Part shown: piece after piece, positions 1 to 14,700 of the stretch
Layout: every line of letters begins with the position of its first letter
How positions within the stretch are numbered: the stretch's first letter is position 1
DNA from: Hydractinia symbiolongicarpus
Lineage: Eukaryota; Cnidaria; Hydrozoa; Anthoathecata; Hydractiniidae
DNA: 64,000 nt
Assembly (NCBI RefSeq): GCF_029227915.1
Contig: NC_079887.1
Location: forward strand, 744,001-808,000
Direction: 5' to 3'
The notes under the pieces: generated by a model
The model's database searches: none
Seen by the model: only the letters and a program-made list of their open reading frames with translations
Told to the model about the DNA's origin: nothing
Position numbers and translations under genes: made by a program

Positions 1-354
1 AAACGAAAACCCGCGATTTCCCGTAAATCCCGGGCTTGGCACGTATAGTCGAATGTATACAAAGAAAGTACCCTGTGAGTAAACTCATTTCCAGAACGAT
101 TTTTTAAATTATTTTTTCACCACTAAAACGCATAAGACTTGTAGTTTTTAAAACTGTTTTCATTTTTGATAAGACGCTGAATAAAAGAAGTTTAATCGCC
201 GGCTAACGAAAACCCGCGATTTCCCGTAAATCCCGGCTTGGCCCGTATAGTCAAAAGTATACAAAGAAAGTACCCAGGGAGTAAACTCATTTCCCGAACG
301 ACTTTTAAATTATTTTATCACCACTAAATCGCATGAGACTTGTAGTTTTCAAAA

Positions 355-3300
355 ATGTTTTCATTTTTGATGAGACGCTGAATAAAAGCAGTTTAATCGC
401 CGGCAAACGAAAACCTGCGATTTCCCTAAATCCCGGACTCGGCCCGTATAGTCAAAAGTATACAAAGAAAGTACCCAGGGGTTAAAATCATTTCCAGAAC
501 GATTTTTTAAATTATTTTTTCACCACTAAAACGCATAAGACTTGTAGTTTTTAAAAATGTTTTCATTTTTGATGAGACGCTGAATAAAAGAAGTTTAATC
601 GCCGGCAAACGAAAACCCGCGATTTCCCGTAAATCCCGGGCTTGGCCCGTATAGTCAAAAGTATACAAAGAAAGTACCCAGGGAGTAAACTCATTTCCCA
701 AACGATTTTTTATATTATTTTTTTACCACTAAACGCATGAGACTTGTAGTTTTCCAAAATGTTTTCATTTTTGATAAGACGCTGAATAAAAGAAGTTTAA
801 TCGCCGGCAAACGAAAACCCGAGATTTCCCGTAAATCCCGGGCTTGGCCCGTATAGTCAAAAGTATACAAAGAAAGTACCCTGTGAGTAAACTCATTTCC
901 CGAACGATTTTTTTAATTATTTTTTCACCACTAAAACGCATGAGACTTGTAGTTTTCAAAAATATTTTCATATTTGATGGGACGCTGAATAAAAGAAGTT
1001 TAATCGCCGGCAAACGAAAATCCGCGATTTCCCGTAAATCCCGGACTCGGCCCGTATAGTCAAAAGTATACAAAGAGAGTACCCAGGGAGTAAACTCATT
1101 TCCCGAACGATTTTTTAAATTATTTTTTCACCACTAAAACGCATGAGACTTGTAATTTTCAAGAATGTTTTCATTTTTGATGAGACGCTGAATAAAAGCA
1201 GTTTAATCGCCGGCAAACGAAAACCCGCGATTTCCCGTAAATCCCGGGCTTGGCACGTATAGTCTAATGTATACAAAGAAAGTATCCTGTGAGTAAACTC
1301 ATTTCCAGAACGATTTTTTAAATTATTTTGTCACCACTAAAACGCATAAGACTTGTAGTTTTTAAAAATATTTTCATTTTTGGTGAGACGCTGAATAAAA
1401 GAAGTTTAATCGCCAGGAAACGAAAACCCGCGATTTCCCGTAAATCCCGGGCTTGGCACGTATAGTCGAATGTATACAAAGAAATTACCCTGTGAGTAAA
1501 CTCATTTCCAGAACGATTTTTTAAATTATTTTGTCACCACTGAAACGCATAAAACTTGTAGTTTTTAAAAATGTTTTCATTTTTGATGAGACGCTGAATA
1601 AAAGAAGTTTAATCGCCGGCAAACGAAAACCCGCGATTTCCCGTAAATCCCGGCTTGGCCCGTATAATCAAAAGTATACAAAGAAAGTACCCAGGGAGTA
1701 AACTCATTTCCCGAACGATTTTTTAAATCATTTTTGCACTACTAAAACGCATGAGACTTGTAGTTTTCAAAAAATTTTTCATTTTTGATGAGACGCTGAA
1801 TAAAAGCAGTTTAATCGCCGGCAAACTAAAACCTGCGATTTCCCTAAATCCTGGACTCGGCCCATATAGGCAAAGGCATACAAAGAAAGTACCCAGCGAG
1901 TAAACTCATTTCCAGAACGATTTTTTAAATTATTTTTTCACCACTAAAACGCATAAGACTTGTAATTTTCAAGAATGTTTTCATTTTTGATGAGACGCTG
2001 AATAAAAGCAGTTTAATCGCCGGCAAACGAAAACCCGCGATTTCCCGTAAATCCCGGGCTTGGCACGTATAGTCGAATGTATACAAAGAAAGTATCCTGT
2101 GAGTAAACTCATTTCCAGAACGATTTTTTAAATTATTTTGTCACCACTAAAACGCATAAGACTTGTAGTTTTTAAAAATATTTTCATTTTTGGTGAGACG
2201 CTGAATAAAAGAAGTTTAATCGCCAGGAAACGAAAACCCGCGATTTCCCGTAAATCCCGGGCTTGGCACGTATAGTCGAATGTATACAAAGAAATTACCC
2301 TGTGAGTAAACTCATTTCCAGAACGATTTTTTAAGTTATTTTGTCACCACTGAAACGCATAAAACTTGTAGTTTTTAAAAATGTTTTCATTTTTGATGAG
2401 ACGCTGAATAAAAGAAGTTTAATCGCCGGCAAACGAAAACCCGCGATTTCCCGTAAATCCCGGCTTGGCCCGTATAGTCAAAAGTATACAAAGAAAGTAC
2501 CCAGGGAGTAAACTCATTTCCCGAACGATTTTTTAAATTATTTTTTCACCACTAAAACGCATAAGACTTGTAGTTTTTAAAAATGTTTTCATTTTTGATG
2601 AGACGCTGAATAAAAGCAGTTTAATCGCCGTCAAACTAAAACCTGCGATTTCCCTAAATCCTGGACTCGGCCCATATAGGCAAAGGCATACAAAGAAAGT
2701 ACCCAGCGAGTAAACTCATTTCCAGAACGATTTTTTAAATTATTTTTTCACCACTAAAACGCATAAGACTTGTAGTTTTTAAAAATGTTTTCATTTTTGA
2801 TGAGACGCTGAATAAAAGAAGTTTAATCGCCGGCAAACGAAAACCCGCGATTTCCCGTAAATCCCGGGCTTGGCCCGTATAGTCAAAAGTATACAAAGAA
2901 AGTATCCAGGGAGTAAACTCATTTCCCGAACGATTTTTAATATTATTTTTTTACCACTGAAGGCATGAGACTTGTAGTTCTCAAAAATATTTTCATATTT
3001 GATGGGACGCTGAATAAAAGAAGTTTAATCGCCGGCAAACGAAAATCCGCGATTTCCCGTAAATCCGGGGCTTGGCCCGTATAGTCGAATGTATACAAAG
3101 AAAGTACCCAGGAAGTAAACTCATTTCCCGAACGATTTTTTAATTTTTTTTTTCACCACTAAAACGCATGAGACTTGTAGTTTTCAAATATGTTTTCATT
3201 TTTGATGAGACGCTGAATAAAAGAAGTTTAATCGCCGGCAAACAAAAACCTGCGATTTCCCGTAAATCCTGGACTCGGCCCGTATAGTCAAAAGTATACA

Positions 3301-4000
3301 AAGAAAGTACCCAGGGAGTAAACTCATTTCCCATACGATTTTTTAAATTATTTTTTCACAACTAAAACGCATAAGACTTGTAGTTTTTAAAAATGTTTTC
3401 ATTTTTGATGAGACGCTGAATAAAAGAAGTTTAATCGCCGGCAAACGAAAACCCGCGATTTCCCGTAAATCCCGGGCTTGGCCCGTATAGTCAAAAGTAT
3501 ACAAAGAAAGTACCCAGGGAGTAAACTCATTTCCCGAACGATTTTTTATATTATTTTTTTACCACTAAACGCATGAGACTTGTAGTTTTCCAAAATGTTT
3601 TCATTTTTGATAAGACGCTGAATAAAAGAAGTTTAATCGCCGGCAAACGAAAACCCGAGATTTCCCGTAAATCCCGGGCTTGGCCCGTATAGTCAAAAGT
3701 ATACAAAGAAAGTACCCTGTGAGTAAACTCATTTCCCGAACGATTTTTTTAATTATTTTTTCACCACTAAAACGCATGAGACTTGTAGTTTTCAAAAATA
3801 TTTTCATATTTGATGGGACGCTGAATAAAAGAAGTTTAATCGCCGGCAAACGAAAATCCGCGATTTCCCGTAAATCCCGGACTCGGCCCGTATAGTCAAA
3901 AGTATACAAAGAAAGTACCCAGGGAGTAAACTCATTTCCCGAACGTTTTTTTAAATTATTTTTTTACCACTAAAACGCATGAGACTTGTAGTTTTCAAAA
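355..4000 (+). repeat. 18-monomer higher-order repeat, copy 1
   Basis: A 3,646-bp block of 18 satellite monomers is followed directly by a second copy. Rare variants are shared at a constant offset of 3,646: the CAGGGGTTAAAATC variant near 475 and 4121, the GATTTTTTATATTATTTTTTT monomer, and the CATATTTGATGGGACGC monomers. Block limits are approximate because monomers resemble one another. Confidence 0.8.
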
Positions 4001-7000
4001 ATGTTTTCATTTTTGATGAGACGCTGAATAAAAGAAGTTTAATCGCCGGCAAACGAAAACCTGCGATTTCCCTAAATCCCGGACTCGGCCCGTATAGTCA
4101 AAAGTATACAAAGAAAGTACCCAGGGGTTAAAATCATTTCCAGAACGATTTTTTAAATTATTTTTTCACCACTAAAACGCATAAGACTTGTAGTTTTTAA
4201 AAATGTTTTCATTTTTGATGAGACGCTGAATAAAAGAAGTTTAATCGCCGGCAAACGAAAAACCGCGATTTCCCGTAAATCCCGGGCTTGGCCCGTATAG
4301 TCAAAAGTATACAAAGAAAGTACCCAGGGAGTAAACTCATTTCCCAAACGATTTTTTATATTATTTTTTTACCACTAAACGCATGAGACTTGTAGTTTTC
4401 CAAAATGTTTTCATTTTTGATAAGACGCTGAATAAAAGAAGTTTAATCGCCGGCAAACGAAAACCCGAGATTTCCCGTAAATCCCGGGCTTGGCCCGTAT
4501 AGTCAAAAGTATACAAAGAAAGTACCCTGTGAGTAAACTCATTTCCCGAACGATTTTTTTAATTATTTTTTCACCACTAAAACGCATGAGACTTGTAGTT
4601 TTCAAAAATATTTTCATATTTGATGGGACGCTGAATAAAAGAAGTTTAATCGCCGGCAAACGAAAATCCGCGATTTCCCGTAAATCCCGGACTCGGCCCG
4701 TATAGTCAAAAGTATACAAAGAGAGTACCCAGGGAGTAAACTCATTTCCCGAACGATTTTTTAAATTATTTTTTCACCACTAAAACGCATGAGACTTGTA
4801 ATTTTCAAGAATGTTTTCATTTTTGATGAGACGCTGAATAAAAGCAGTTTAATCGCCGGCAAACGAAAACCCGCGATTTCCCGTAAATCCCGGGCTTGGC
4901 ACGTATAGTCTAATGTATACAAAGAAAGTATCCTGTGAGTAAACTCATTTCCAGAACGATTTTTTAAATTATTTTGTCACCACTAAAACGCATAAGACTT
5001 GTAGTTTTTAAAAATATTTTCATTTTTGGTGAGACGCTGAATAAAAGAAGTTTAATCGCCAGGAAACGAAAACCCGCGATTTCCCGTAAATCCCGGGCTT
5101 GGCACGTATAGTCGAATGTATACAAAGAAATTACCCTGTGAGTAAACTCATTTCCAGAACGATTTTTTAAATTATTTTGTCACCACTGAAACGCATAAAA
5201 CTTGTAGTTTTTAAAAATGTTTTCATTTTTGATGAGACGCTGAATAAAAGAAGTTTAATCGCCGGCAAACGAAAACCCGCGATTTCCCGTAAATCCCGGC
5301 TTGGCCCGTATAATCAAAAGTATACAAAGAAAGTACCCAGGGAGTAAACTCATTTCCCGAACGATTTTTTAAATCATTTTTGCACTACTAAAACGCATGA
5401 GACTTGTAGTTTTCAAAAATTTTTTCATTTTTGATGAGACGCTGAATAAAAGCAGTTTAATCGCCGGCAAACTAAAACCTGCGATTTCCCTAAATCCTGG
5501 ACTCGGCCCATATAGGCAAAGGCATACAAAGAAAGTACCCAGCGAGTAAACTCATTTCCAGAACGATTTTTTAAATTATTTTTTCACCACTAAAACGCAT
5601 AAGACTTGTAATTTTCAAGAATGTTTTCATTTTTGATGAGACGCTGAATAAAAGCAGTTTAATCGCCGGCAAACGAAAACCCGCGATTTCCCGTAAATCC
5701 CGGGCTTGGCACGTATAGTCGAATGTATACAAAGAAAGTATCCTGTGAGTAAACTCATTTCCAGAACGATTTTTTAAATTATTTTGTCACCACTAAAACG
5801 CATAAGACTTGTAGTTTTTAAAAATATTTTCATTTTTGGTGAGACGCTGAATAAAAGAAGTTTAATCGCCAGGAAACGAAAACCCGCGATTTCCCGTAAA
5901 TCCCGGGCTTGGCACGTATAGTCGAATGTATACAAAGAAATTACCCTGTGAGTAAACTCATTTCCAGAACGATTTTTTAAGTTATTTTGTCACCACTGAA
6001 ACGCATAAAACTTGTAGTTTTTAAAAATGTTTTCATTTTTGATGAGACGCTGAATAAAAGAAGTTTAATCGCCGGCAAACGAAAACCCGCGATTTCCCGT
6101 AAATCCCGGCTTGGCCCGTATAGTCAAAAGTATACAAAGAAAGTACCCAGGGAGTAAACTCATTTCCCGAACGATTTTTTAAATTATTTTTTCACCACTA
6201 AAACGCATAAGACTTGTAGTTTTTAAAAATGTTTTCATTTTTGATGAGACGCTGAATAAAAGCAGTTTAATCGCCGTCAAACTAAAACCTGCGATTTCCC
6301 TAAATCCTGGACTCGGCCCATATAGGCAAAGGCATACAAAGAAAGTACCCAGCGAGTAAACTCATTTCCAGAACGATTTTTTAAATTATTTTTTCACCAC
6401 TAAAACGCATAAGACTTGTAGTTTTTAAAAATGTTTTCATTTTTGATGAGACGCTGAATAAAAGAAGTTTAATCGCCGGCAAACGAAAACCCGCGATTTC
6501 CCGTAAATCCCGGGCTTGGCCCGTATAGTCAAAAGTATACAAAGAAAGTATCCAGGGAGTAAACTCATTTCCCGAACGATTTTTAATATTATTTTTTTAC
6601 CACTGAAGGCATGAGACTTGTAGTTCTCAAAAATATTTTCATATTTGATGGGACGCTGAATAAAAGAAGTTTAATCGCCGGCAAACGAAAATCCGCGATT
6701 TCCCGTAAATCCGGGGCTTGGCCCGTATAGTCGAATGTATACAAAGAAAGTACCCAGGAAGTAAACTCATTTCCCGAACGATTTTTTAAATTTTTTTTTC
6801 ACCACTAAAACGCATGAGACTTGTAGTTTTCAAATATGTTTTCATTTTTGATGAGACGCTGAATAAAAGAAGTTTAATCGCCGGCAAACAAAAACCTGCG
6901 ATTTCCCGTAAATCCTGGACTCGGCCCGTATAGTCAAAAGTATACAAAGAAAGTACCCAGGGAGTAAACTCATTTCCCATACGATTTTTTAAATTATTTT

Positions 7001-7646
7001 TTCACAACTAAAACGCATAAGACTTGTAGTTTTTAAAAATGTTTTCATTTTTGATGAGACGCTGAATAAAAGAAGTTTAATCGCCGGCAAACGAAAACCC
7101 GCGATTTCCCGTAAATCCCGGGCTTGGCCCGTATAGTCAAAAGTATACAAAGAAAGTACCCAGGGAGTAAACTCATTTCCCGAACGATTTTTTATATTAT
7201 TTTTTTACCACTAAACGCATGAGACTTGTAGTTTTCCAAAATGTTTTCATTTTTGATAAGACGCTGAATAAAAGAAGTTTAATCGCCGGCAAACGAAAAC
7301 CCGAGATTTCCCGTAAATCCCGGGCTTGGCCCGTATAGTCAAAAGTATACAAAGAAAGTACCCTGTGAGTAAACTCATTTCCCGAACGATTTTTTTAATT
7401 ATTTTTTCACCACTAAAACGCATGAGACTTGTAGTTTTCAAAAATATTTTCATATTTGATGGGACGCTGAATAAAAGAAGTTTAATCGCCGGCAAACGAA
7501 AATCCGCGATTTCCCGTAAATCCCGGACTCGGCCCGTATAGTCAAAAGTATACAAAGAAAGTACCCAGGGAGTAAACTCATTTCCCGAACGATTTTTTAA
7601 ATTATTTTTTCACCACTAAAACGCATGAGACTTGTAATTTTCAAGA
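4001..7646 (+). repeat. 18-monomer higher-order repeat, copy 2
   Basis: This is the second copy of the 3,646-bp block. It keeps the order of all monomer subtypes and differs from copy 1 by scattered single bases, so the duplication is recent relative to divergence between monomer subtypes. Confidence 0.8.
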
Positions 7647-7714
7647 ATGTTTTCATTTTTGATGAGACGCTGAATAAAAGCAGTTTAATCGCCGGCAAAC
7701 GAAAACCCGCGATT

Positions 7715-7760
7715 TCCCGTAAATCCCGGGCTTGTAGTTTTTAAAAATGTTTTCATTTTT
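7715..7760 (+). repeat. Hybrid half-monomer junction
   Basis: At 7731-7735 the text CCCGGGCTTG runs straight into TAGTTTTTAAAAATG. The normal monomer reads CCCGGGCTTGGC here and reaches ACTTGTAGTTTTT only about 104 bp later. The two are fused at the shared CTTG, so about half a monomer is missing and spacing between flanking landmarks is 3.5 units (708 bp). It fits microhomology-mediated deletion. Confidence 0.8.
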
Positions 7761-8749
7761 GATGAGACGCTGAATAAAAGAAGTTTAATCGCCGGCAAAC
7801 GAAAACCCGCGATTTCCCGTAAATCCCGGGCTTGGCCCGTATAGTCAAAAGTATACAAAGAAAGTACCCAGGGAGTAAACTCATTTCCCGAACGATTTTT
7901 TATATTATTTTTTTACCACTAAACGCATGAGACTTGTAGTTTTCCAAAATGTTTTCATTTTTGATAAGACGCTGAATAAAAGAAGTTTAATCGCCGGCAA
8001 ACGAAAACCCGAGATTTCCCGTAAATCCCGGGCTTGGCCCGTATAGTCAAAAGTATACAAAGAAAGTACCCTGTGAGTAAACTCATTTCCCGAACGATTT
8101 TTTTAATTATTTTTTCACCACTAAAACGCATGAGACTTGTAGTTTTCAAAAATATTTTCATATTTGATGGGACGCTGAATAAGAGAAGTTTAATCGCCGG
8201 CAAACGAAAATCCGCGATTTCCCGTAAATCCCGGACTCGGCCCGTATAGTCAAAAGTATACAAAGAAAGTACCCAGGGAGTAAACTCATTTCCCGAACGA
8301 TTTTTTAAATTATTTTTTCACCACTAAAACGCATGAGACTTGTAATTTTCAAGAATGTTTTCATTTTTGATGAGACGCTGAATAAAAGCAGTTTAATCGC
8401 CGGCAAACGAAAACCCGCGATTTCCCGTAAATCCCGGGCTTGGCACGTATAGTCGAATGTATACAAAGAAAGTATCCTGTGAGTAAACTCATTTCCAGAA
8501 CGATTTTTTAAATTATTTTGTCACCACTAAAACGCATAAGACTTGTAGTTTTTAAAAATATTTTCATTTTTGGTGAGACGCTGAATAAAAGAAGTTTAAT
8601 CGCCAGGAAACGAAAACCCGCGATTTCCCGTAAATCCCGGGCTTGGCACGTATAGTCGAATGTATACAAAGAAATTACCCTGTGAGTAAACTCATTTCCA
8701 GAACGATTTTTTAAATTATTTTGTCACCACTGAAACGCATAAAACTTGT

Positions 8750-11700
8750 AGTTTTTAAAAATGTTTTCATTTTTGATGAGACGCTGAATAAAAGAAGTTT
8801 AATCGCCGGCAAACGAAAACCCGAGATTTCCCGTAAATCCCGGGCTTGGCCCGTATAGTCAAAAGTATACAAAGAAAGTACCCTGTGAGTAAACTCATTT
8901 CCCGAACGATTTTTTTAATTATTTTTTCACCACTAAAACGCATGAGACTTGTAGTTTTCAAAAATATTTTCATATTTGATGGGACGCTGAATAAAAGAAG
9001 TTTAATCGCCGGCAAACGAAAATCCGCGATTTCCCGTAAATCCCGGACTCGGCCCGTATAGTCAAAAGTATACAAAGAAAGTACCCAGGGAGTAAACTCA
9101 TTTCCCGAACGATTTTTTAAATTATTTTTTCACCACTAAAACGCATGAGACTTGTAATTTTCAAGAATGTTTTCATTTTTGATGAGACGCTGAATAAAAG
9201 CAGTTTAATCGCCGGCAAACGAAAACCCGCGATTTCCCGTAAATCCCGGGCTTGGCCCGTATAGTCAAAAGTATACAAAGAAAGTACCCTGTGAGTAAAC
9301 TCATTTCCCGAACGATTTTTTAATTATTTTTTCACCACTAAAACGCATGAGACTTGTAGTTTTCAAAAATATTTTCATATTTGATGGGACGCTGAATAAG
9401 AGAAGTTTAATCGCCGGCAAACGAAAATCCGCGATTTCCCGTAAATCCCGGACTCGGCCCGTATAGTCAAAAGTATACAAAGAAAGTACCCAGGGAGTAA
9501 ACTCATTTCCCGAACGATTTTTTAAATTATTTTTTCACCACTAAAACGCATGAGACTTGTAATTTTCAAGAATGTTTTCATTTTTGATGAGACGCTGAAT
9601 AAAAGCAGTTTAATCGCCGGCAAACGAAAACCCGCGATTTCCCGTAAATCCCGGGCTTGGCACGTATAGTCGAATGTATACAAAGAAAGTATCCTGTGAG
9701 TAAACTCATTTCCAGAACGATTTTTTAAATTATTTTGTCACCACTAAAACGCATAAGACTTGTAGTTTTTAAAAATATTTTCATTTTTGGTGAGACGCTG
9801 AATAAAAGAAGTTTAATCGCCAGGAAACGAAAACCCGCGATTTCCCGTAAATCCCGGGCTTGGCACGTATAGTCGAATGTATACAAAGAAATTACCCTGT
9901 GAGTAAACTCATTTCCAGAACGATTTTTTAAATTATTTTGTCACCACTGAAACGCATAAAACTTGTAGTTTTTAAAAATGTTTTTATTTTTGATGAGACG
10001 CTGAATAAAAGAAGTTTAATCGCCGGCAAACGAAAACCCGCGATTTCCCGTAAATCCCGGCTTGGCCCGTATAGTCAAAAGTATACAAAGAAAGTACCCA
10101 GGGAGTAAACTCATTTCCCGAACGATTTTTTAAATCATTTTTGCACCACTAAAACGCATGAGACTTGTAGTTTTCAAAATTTTTTTCATTTTTGATGAGA
10201 CGCTGAATAAAAGCAGTTTAATCGCCGGCAAACTAAAACCTGCGATTTCCCTAAATCCTGGACTCGGCCCATATAGGCAAAGGCATACAAAGAAAGTACC
10301 CAGCGAGTAAACTCATTTCCAGAACGATTTTTTAAATTATTTTTTCACCACTAAAACGCATAAGACTTGTAATTTTCAAGAATGTTTTCATTTTTGATGA
10401 GACGCTGAATAAAAGCAGTTTAATCGCCGGCAAACGAAAACCCGCGATTTCCCGTAAATCCCGGGCTTGGCACGTATAGTCGAATGTATACAAAGAAAGT
10501 ATCCTGTGAGTAAACTCATTTCCAGAACGATTTTTTAAATTATTTTGTCACCACTAAAACGCATAAGACTTGTAGTTTTTAAAAATATTTTCATTTTTGG
10601 TGAGACGCTGAATAAAAGAAGTTTAATCGCCAGGAAACGAAAACCCGCGATTTCCCGTAAATCCCGGGCTTGGCACGTATAGTCGAATGTATACAAAGAA
10701 ATTACCCTGTGAGTAAACTCATTTCCAGAACGATTTTTTAAATTATTTTGTCACCACTGAAACGCATAAAACTTGTAGTTTTTAAAAATGTTTTCATTTT
10801 TGATGAGACGCTGAATAAAAGAAGTTTAATCGCCGGCAAACGAAAACCCGCGATTTCCCGTAAATCCCGGCTTGGCCCGTATGGTCAAAAGTATACAAAG
10901 AAAGTACCCAGGGTGTAAACTCATTTCCCGAACGATTTTTTAAATCATTTTTGCACCACTAAAACGCATGAGACTTGTAGTTTTCAAAAATTTTTTCATT
11001 TTTGATGAGAAGCTGAATAAAAGCAGTTTAATCGCCGGCAAACTAAAACCTGCGATTTCCCTAAATCCTGGACTCGGCCCATATAGGCAAAGGCATACAA
11101 AGAAAGTACCCAGCGAGTAAACTCATTTCCAGAACGATTTTTTAAATTATTTTGTCACCACTGAAACGCATAAAACTTGTAGTTTTTAAAAATGTTTTCA
11201 TTTTTGATGAGACGCTGAATAAAAGAAGTTTAATCGCCGGCAAACGAAAACCCGCGATTTCCCGTAAATCCCGGCTTGGCCCGTATAGTCAAAAGTATAC
11301 AAAGAAAGTACCCAGGGAGTAAACTCATTTCCCGAACGATTTTTTAAATCATTTTTGCACCACTAAAACGCATGAGACTTGTAGTTTTCAAAAATTTTTT
11401 CATTTTTGATGAGACGCTGAATAAAAGCAGTTTAATCGCCGGCAAACTAAAACCTGCGATTTCCCTAAATCCTGGACTCGGCCCATATAGGCAAAGGCAT
11501 ACAAAGAAAGTACCCAGCGAGTAAACTCATTTCCAGAACGATTTTTTAAATTATTTTTTCACCACTAAAACGCATAAGACTTGTAGTTTTTAAAAAAGTT
11601 TTCATCTTTGATGAGACGCTGAATAAAAGAAGTTTACTCGCCGGCAAACGAAAACCCGCAATTTCCCGTAAATCCCGGCTTGGCCCGTATAGTCAAAAGT

Positions 11701-14700
11701 ATACAAAGAAAGTACCCAGGGAGTAAACTCATTTCCCGAACGATTTTTTAAATTATTTTTGCACCACTAAAACGCATGAGACTTGTAGTTTTCAAAAATG
11801 TTTTCATTTTTGATGAGACGCTGAATAAAAGCAGTTTAATCGCCGGCAAACGAAAACCCGCGATTTCCCGTAAATCCCGGGCTTGGCACGTATAGTCGAA
11901 TGTATACAAAGAAAGTACCCTGTGAGTAAACTCATTTCCAGAACGATTTTTTAAATTATTTTTTCACCACTAAAACGCATAAGACTTGTAGTTTTTAAAA
12001 ATGTTTTCATTTTTGATGAGACGCTGAATAAAAGCAGTTTAATCGCCGGCAAACGAAAACCTGCGATTTCACTAAATCCCGGACTCGGCCCGTATAGGCA
12101 AAGGTATACAAAGAAAGTACCCAGGGAGTAAACTCATTTCCAGAACGAATTTTTAAATTATTTTTTCACCACTAAAACGCATAAGACTTGTAGTTTTTAA
12201 AAATGTTTTCATTTTTGATGAGACGCTGAATAAAAGAAGTTTAATCGCCAGCAAACGATAACCCGCGATTTCCCGTAAATCTCGGGCTTGGCCCGTATAG
12301 TCAAAAGTATACAAAGAAATTACCCAGGGAGTAAACTCATTTCCCGAACGATTTTTTCTATTATTTTTTTACCACTAAACGCATGAGACTTGTAGTTTTC
12401 AAAAATATTTTTATATTTGATGGGACGCTGAATAAAAGAAGTTTAATCGCCGGCACACGAAAATCCGCGATTTCCCGTAAATCCCGGACTCGGCCCCTAT
12501 AGTCAAAGGCATACAAAGAAAGTACCCAGCGAGTAAACTCATTTCCAGAACGATTTTTTAAATTATTTTTTCACCACTAAAACGCATAAGACTTGTAGTT
12601 TTTAAAAATGTTTTCATTTTTGATGAGACGCTGAATAAAAGAAGTTTAATCGCCGGCAAACGAAAACCCGCGATTTCCCGTAAATCCCGGGCTTGGCCCA
12701 TATAGGCAAAGGCATACAAAGAAAGTACCCAGCGAGTAAACTCATTTCCAGAACGATTTTTTAAATTATTTTTTCACCACTAAAACGCATAAGACTTGTA
12801 GTTTTTAAAAATGTTTTCATTTTTGATGAGACGCTGAATAAAAGAAGTTTAATCGCCGGCAAACAAAAACCTGCGATTTCCCGTAAATCCTGGACTCGGC
12901 CCGTATAGTCAAAAGTATACAAAGAAAGTACCCAGGGAGTAAACTCATTTCCCATACGATTTTTTAAATTATTATTTCACCACTAAAACGCATGAGACTT
13001 GTAGTTTTCAAGAATGTTTTCATTTTTGATGAGACGCTGAATAAAAGCAGTTTAATCGCCGGCAAACGAAAACCCGCGATTTCCCGTAAATCCCGGGCTT
13101 GGCACGTATAGTCGAATGTATACAAAGAAAGTACCCTGTGAGTAAACTCATTTCCAGAACGATTTTTTAAATTATTTTTTCACCACTAAAACGCATAAGA
13201 CTTGTAGTTTTTAAAACTGTTTTCATTTTTGATAAGACGCTGAATAAAAGAAGTTTAATCGCCGGCAAACGAAAACCTGCGATTTCCCGTAAATCCTGGA
13301 CTCGGCCCGTATAGTCGAATATATACAAAGAAAGTACCCTGTTAGTAAACTCATTTCCAGAACGATTTTTTAAATTATTTTTTCACCACTAAAACGCATA
13401 AGACTTGTAGTTTTTAAAAATGTTTTCATTTTTGATGAGACGCTGAATAAAAGAAGTTTATTCGCCGGCAAACGAAAACCTGCGATTTCCCGTAAATCCC
13501 GGGCTTGGCCCGTATAGTCAAAAGTATACAAAGAAAGTACCCAGGGAGTAAACTCATTTCCCAAACGATTTTTTAAATTACTTTTTCACCACTAAAACGC
13601 ATGAGACTTGTAGATTTCAAAAATGTTTTCATTTTTGATGAGACGCTGAATAAAAGCAGTTTAATCGCCGGCAAACGAAACCCGCGATTTCCCGTAAATC
13701 CCGGGCTTGGCCCGTATAGTCAAAAGTATACAAAGAAAGTACCCAGGGAGTAAAATCATTTCCTGAACGATTTTTTAAATTACTTTTTCACCACTAAAAC
13801 GCATGAGACTTGTAGTTTTTAAAAATGTTTTCATTTTTGATGAGACGCTGAATAAAAGAAGTTTAATCGCCGGCAAACAAAAACCTGCGATTTCCCGTAA
13901 ATCCTGGACTCGGCCCGTATAGTCAAAAGTATACAAAGAAAGTACCCAGGGAGTAAACTCATTTCCCATACGATTTTTTAAATTATTATTTCACCACTAA
14001 AACGCATGAGACTTGTAGTTTTCAAGAATGTTTTCATTTTTGATGAGACGCTGAATAAAAGCAGTTTAATCGCCGGCAAACGAAAACCCGCGATTTCCCG
14101 TAAATCCCGGGCTTGGCACGTATAGTCGAATGTATACAAAGAAAGTACCCTGTGAGTAAACTCATTTCCAGAACGATTTTTTAAATTATTTTTTCACCAC
14201 TAAAACGCATAAGACTTGTAGTTTTTAAAACTGTTTTCATTTTTGATAAGACGCTGAATAAAAGAAGTTTAATCGCCGGCAAACGAAAACCTGCGATTTC
14301 CCGTAAATCCTGGACTCGGCCCGTATAGTCGAATATATACAAAGAAAGTACCCTGTTAGTAAACTCATTTCCAGAACGATTTTTTAAATTATTTTTTCAC
14401 CACTAAAACGCATAAGACTTGTAGTTTTTAAAAATGTTTTCATTTTTGATGAGACGCTGAATAAAAGAAGTTTAATCGCCAGCAAACGATAACCCGCGAT
14501 TTCCCGTAAATCTCGGGCTTGGCCCGTATAGTCAAAAGTATACAAAGAAATTACCCAGGGAGTAAACTCATTTCCCGAACGATTTTTTCTATTATTTTTT
14601 TACCACTAAAACGCATAAGACTTGTAGTTTTTAAAAATGTTTTCATTTTTGATGAGACGCTGAATAAAAGAAGTTTAATCGCCAGCAAACGATAACCCGC

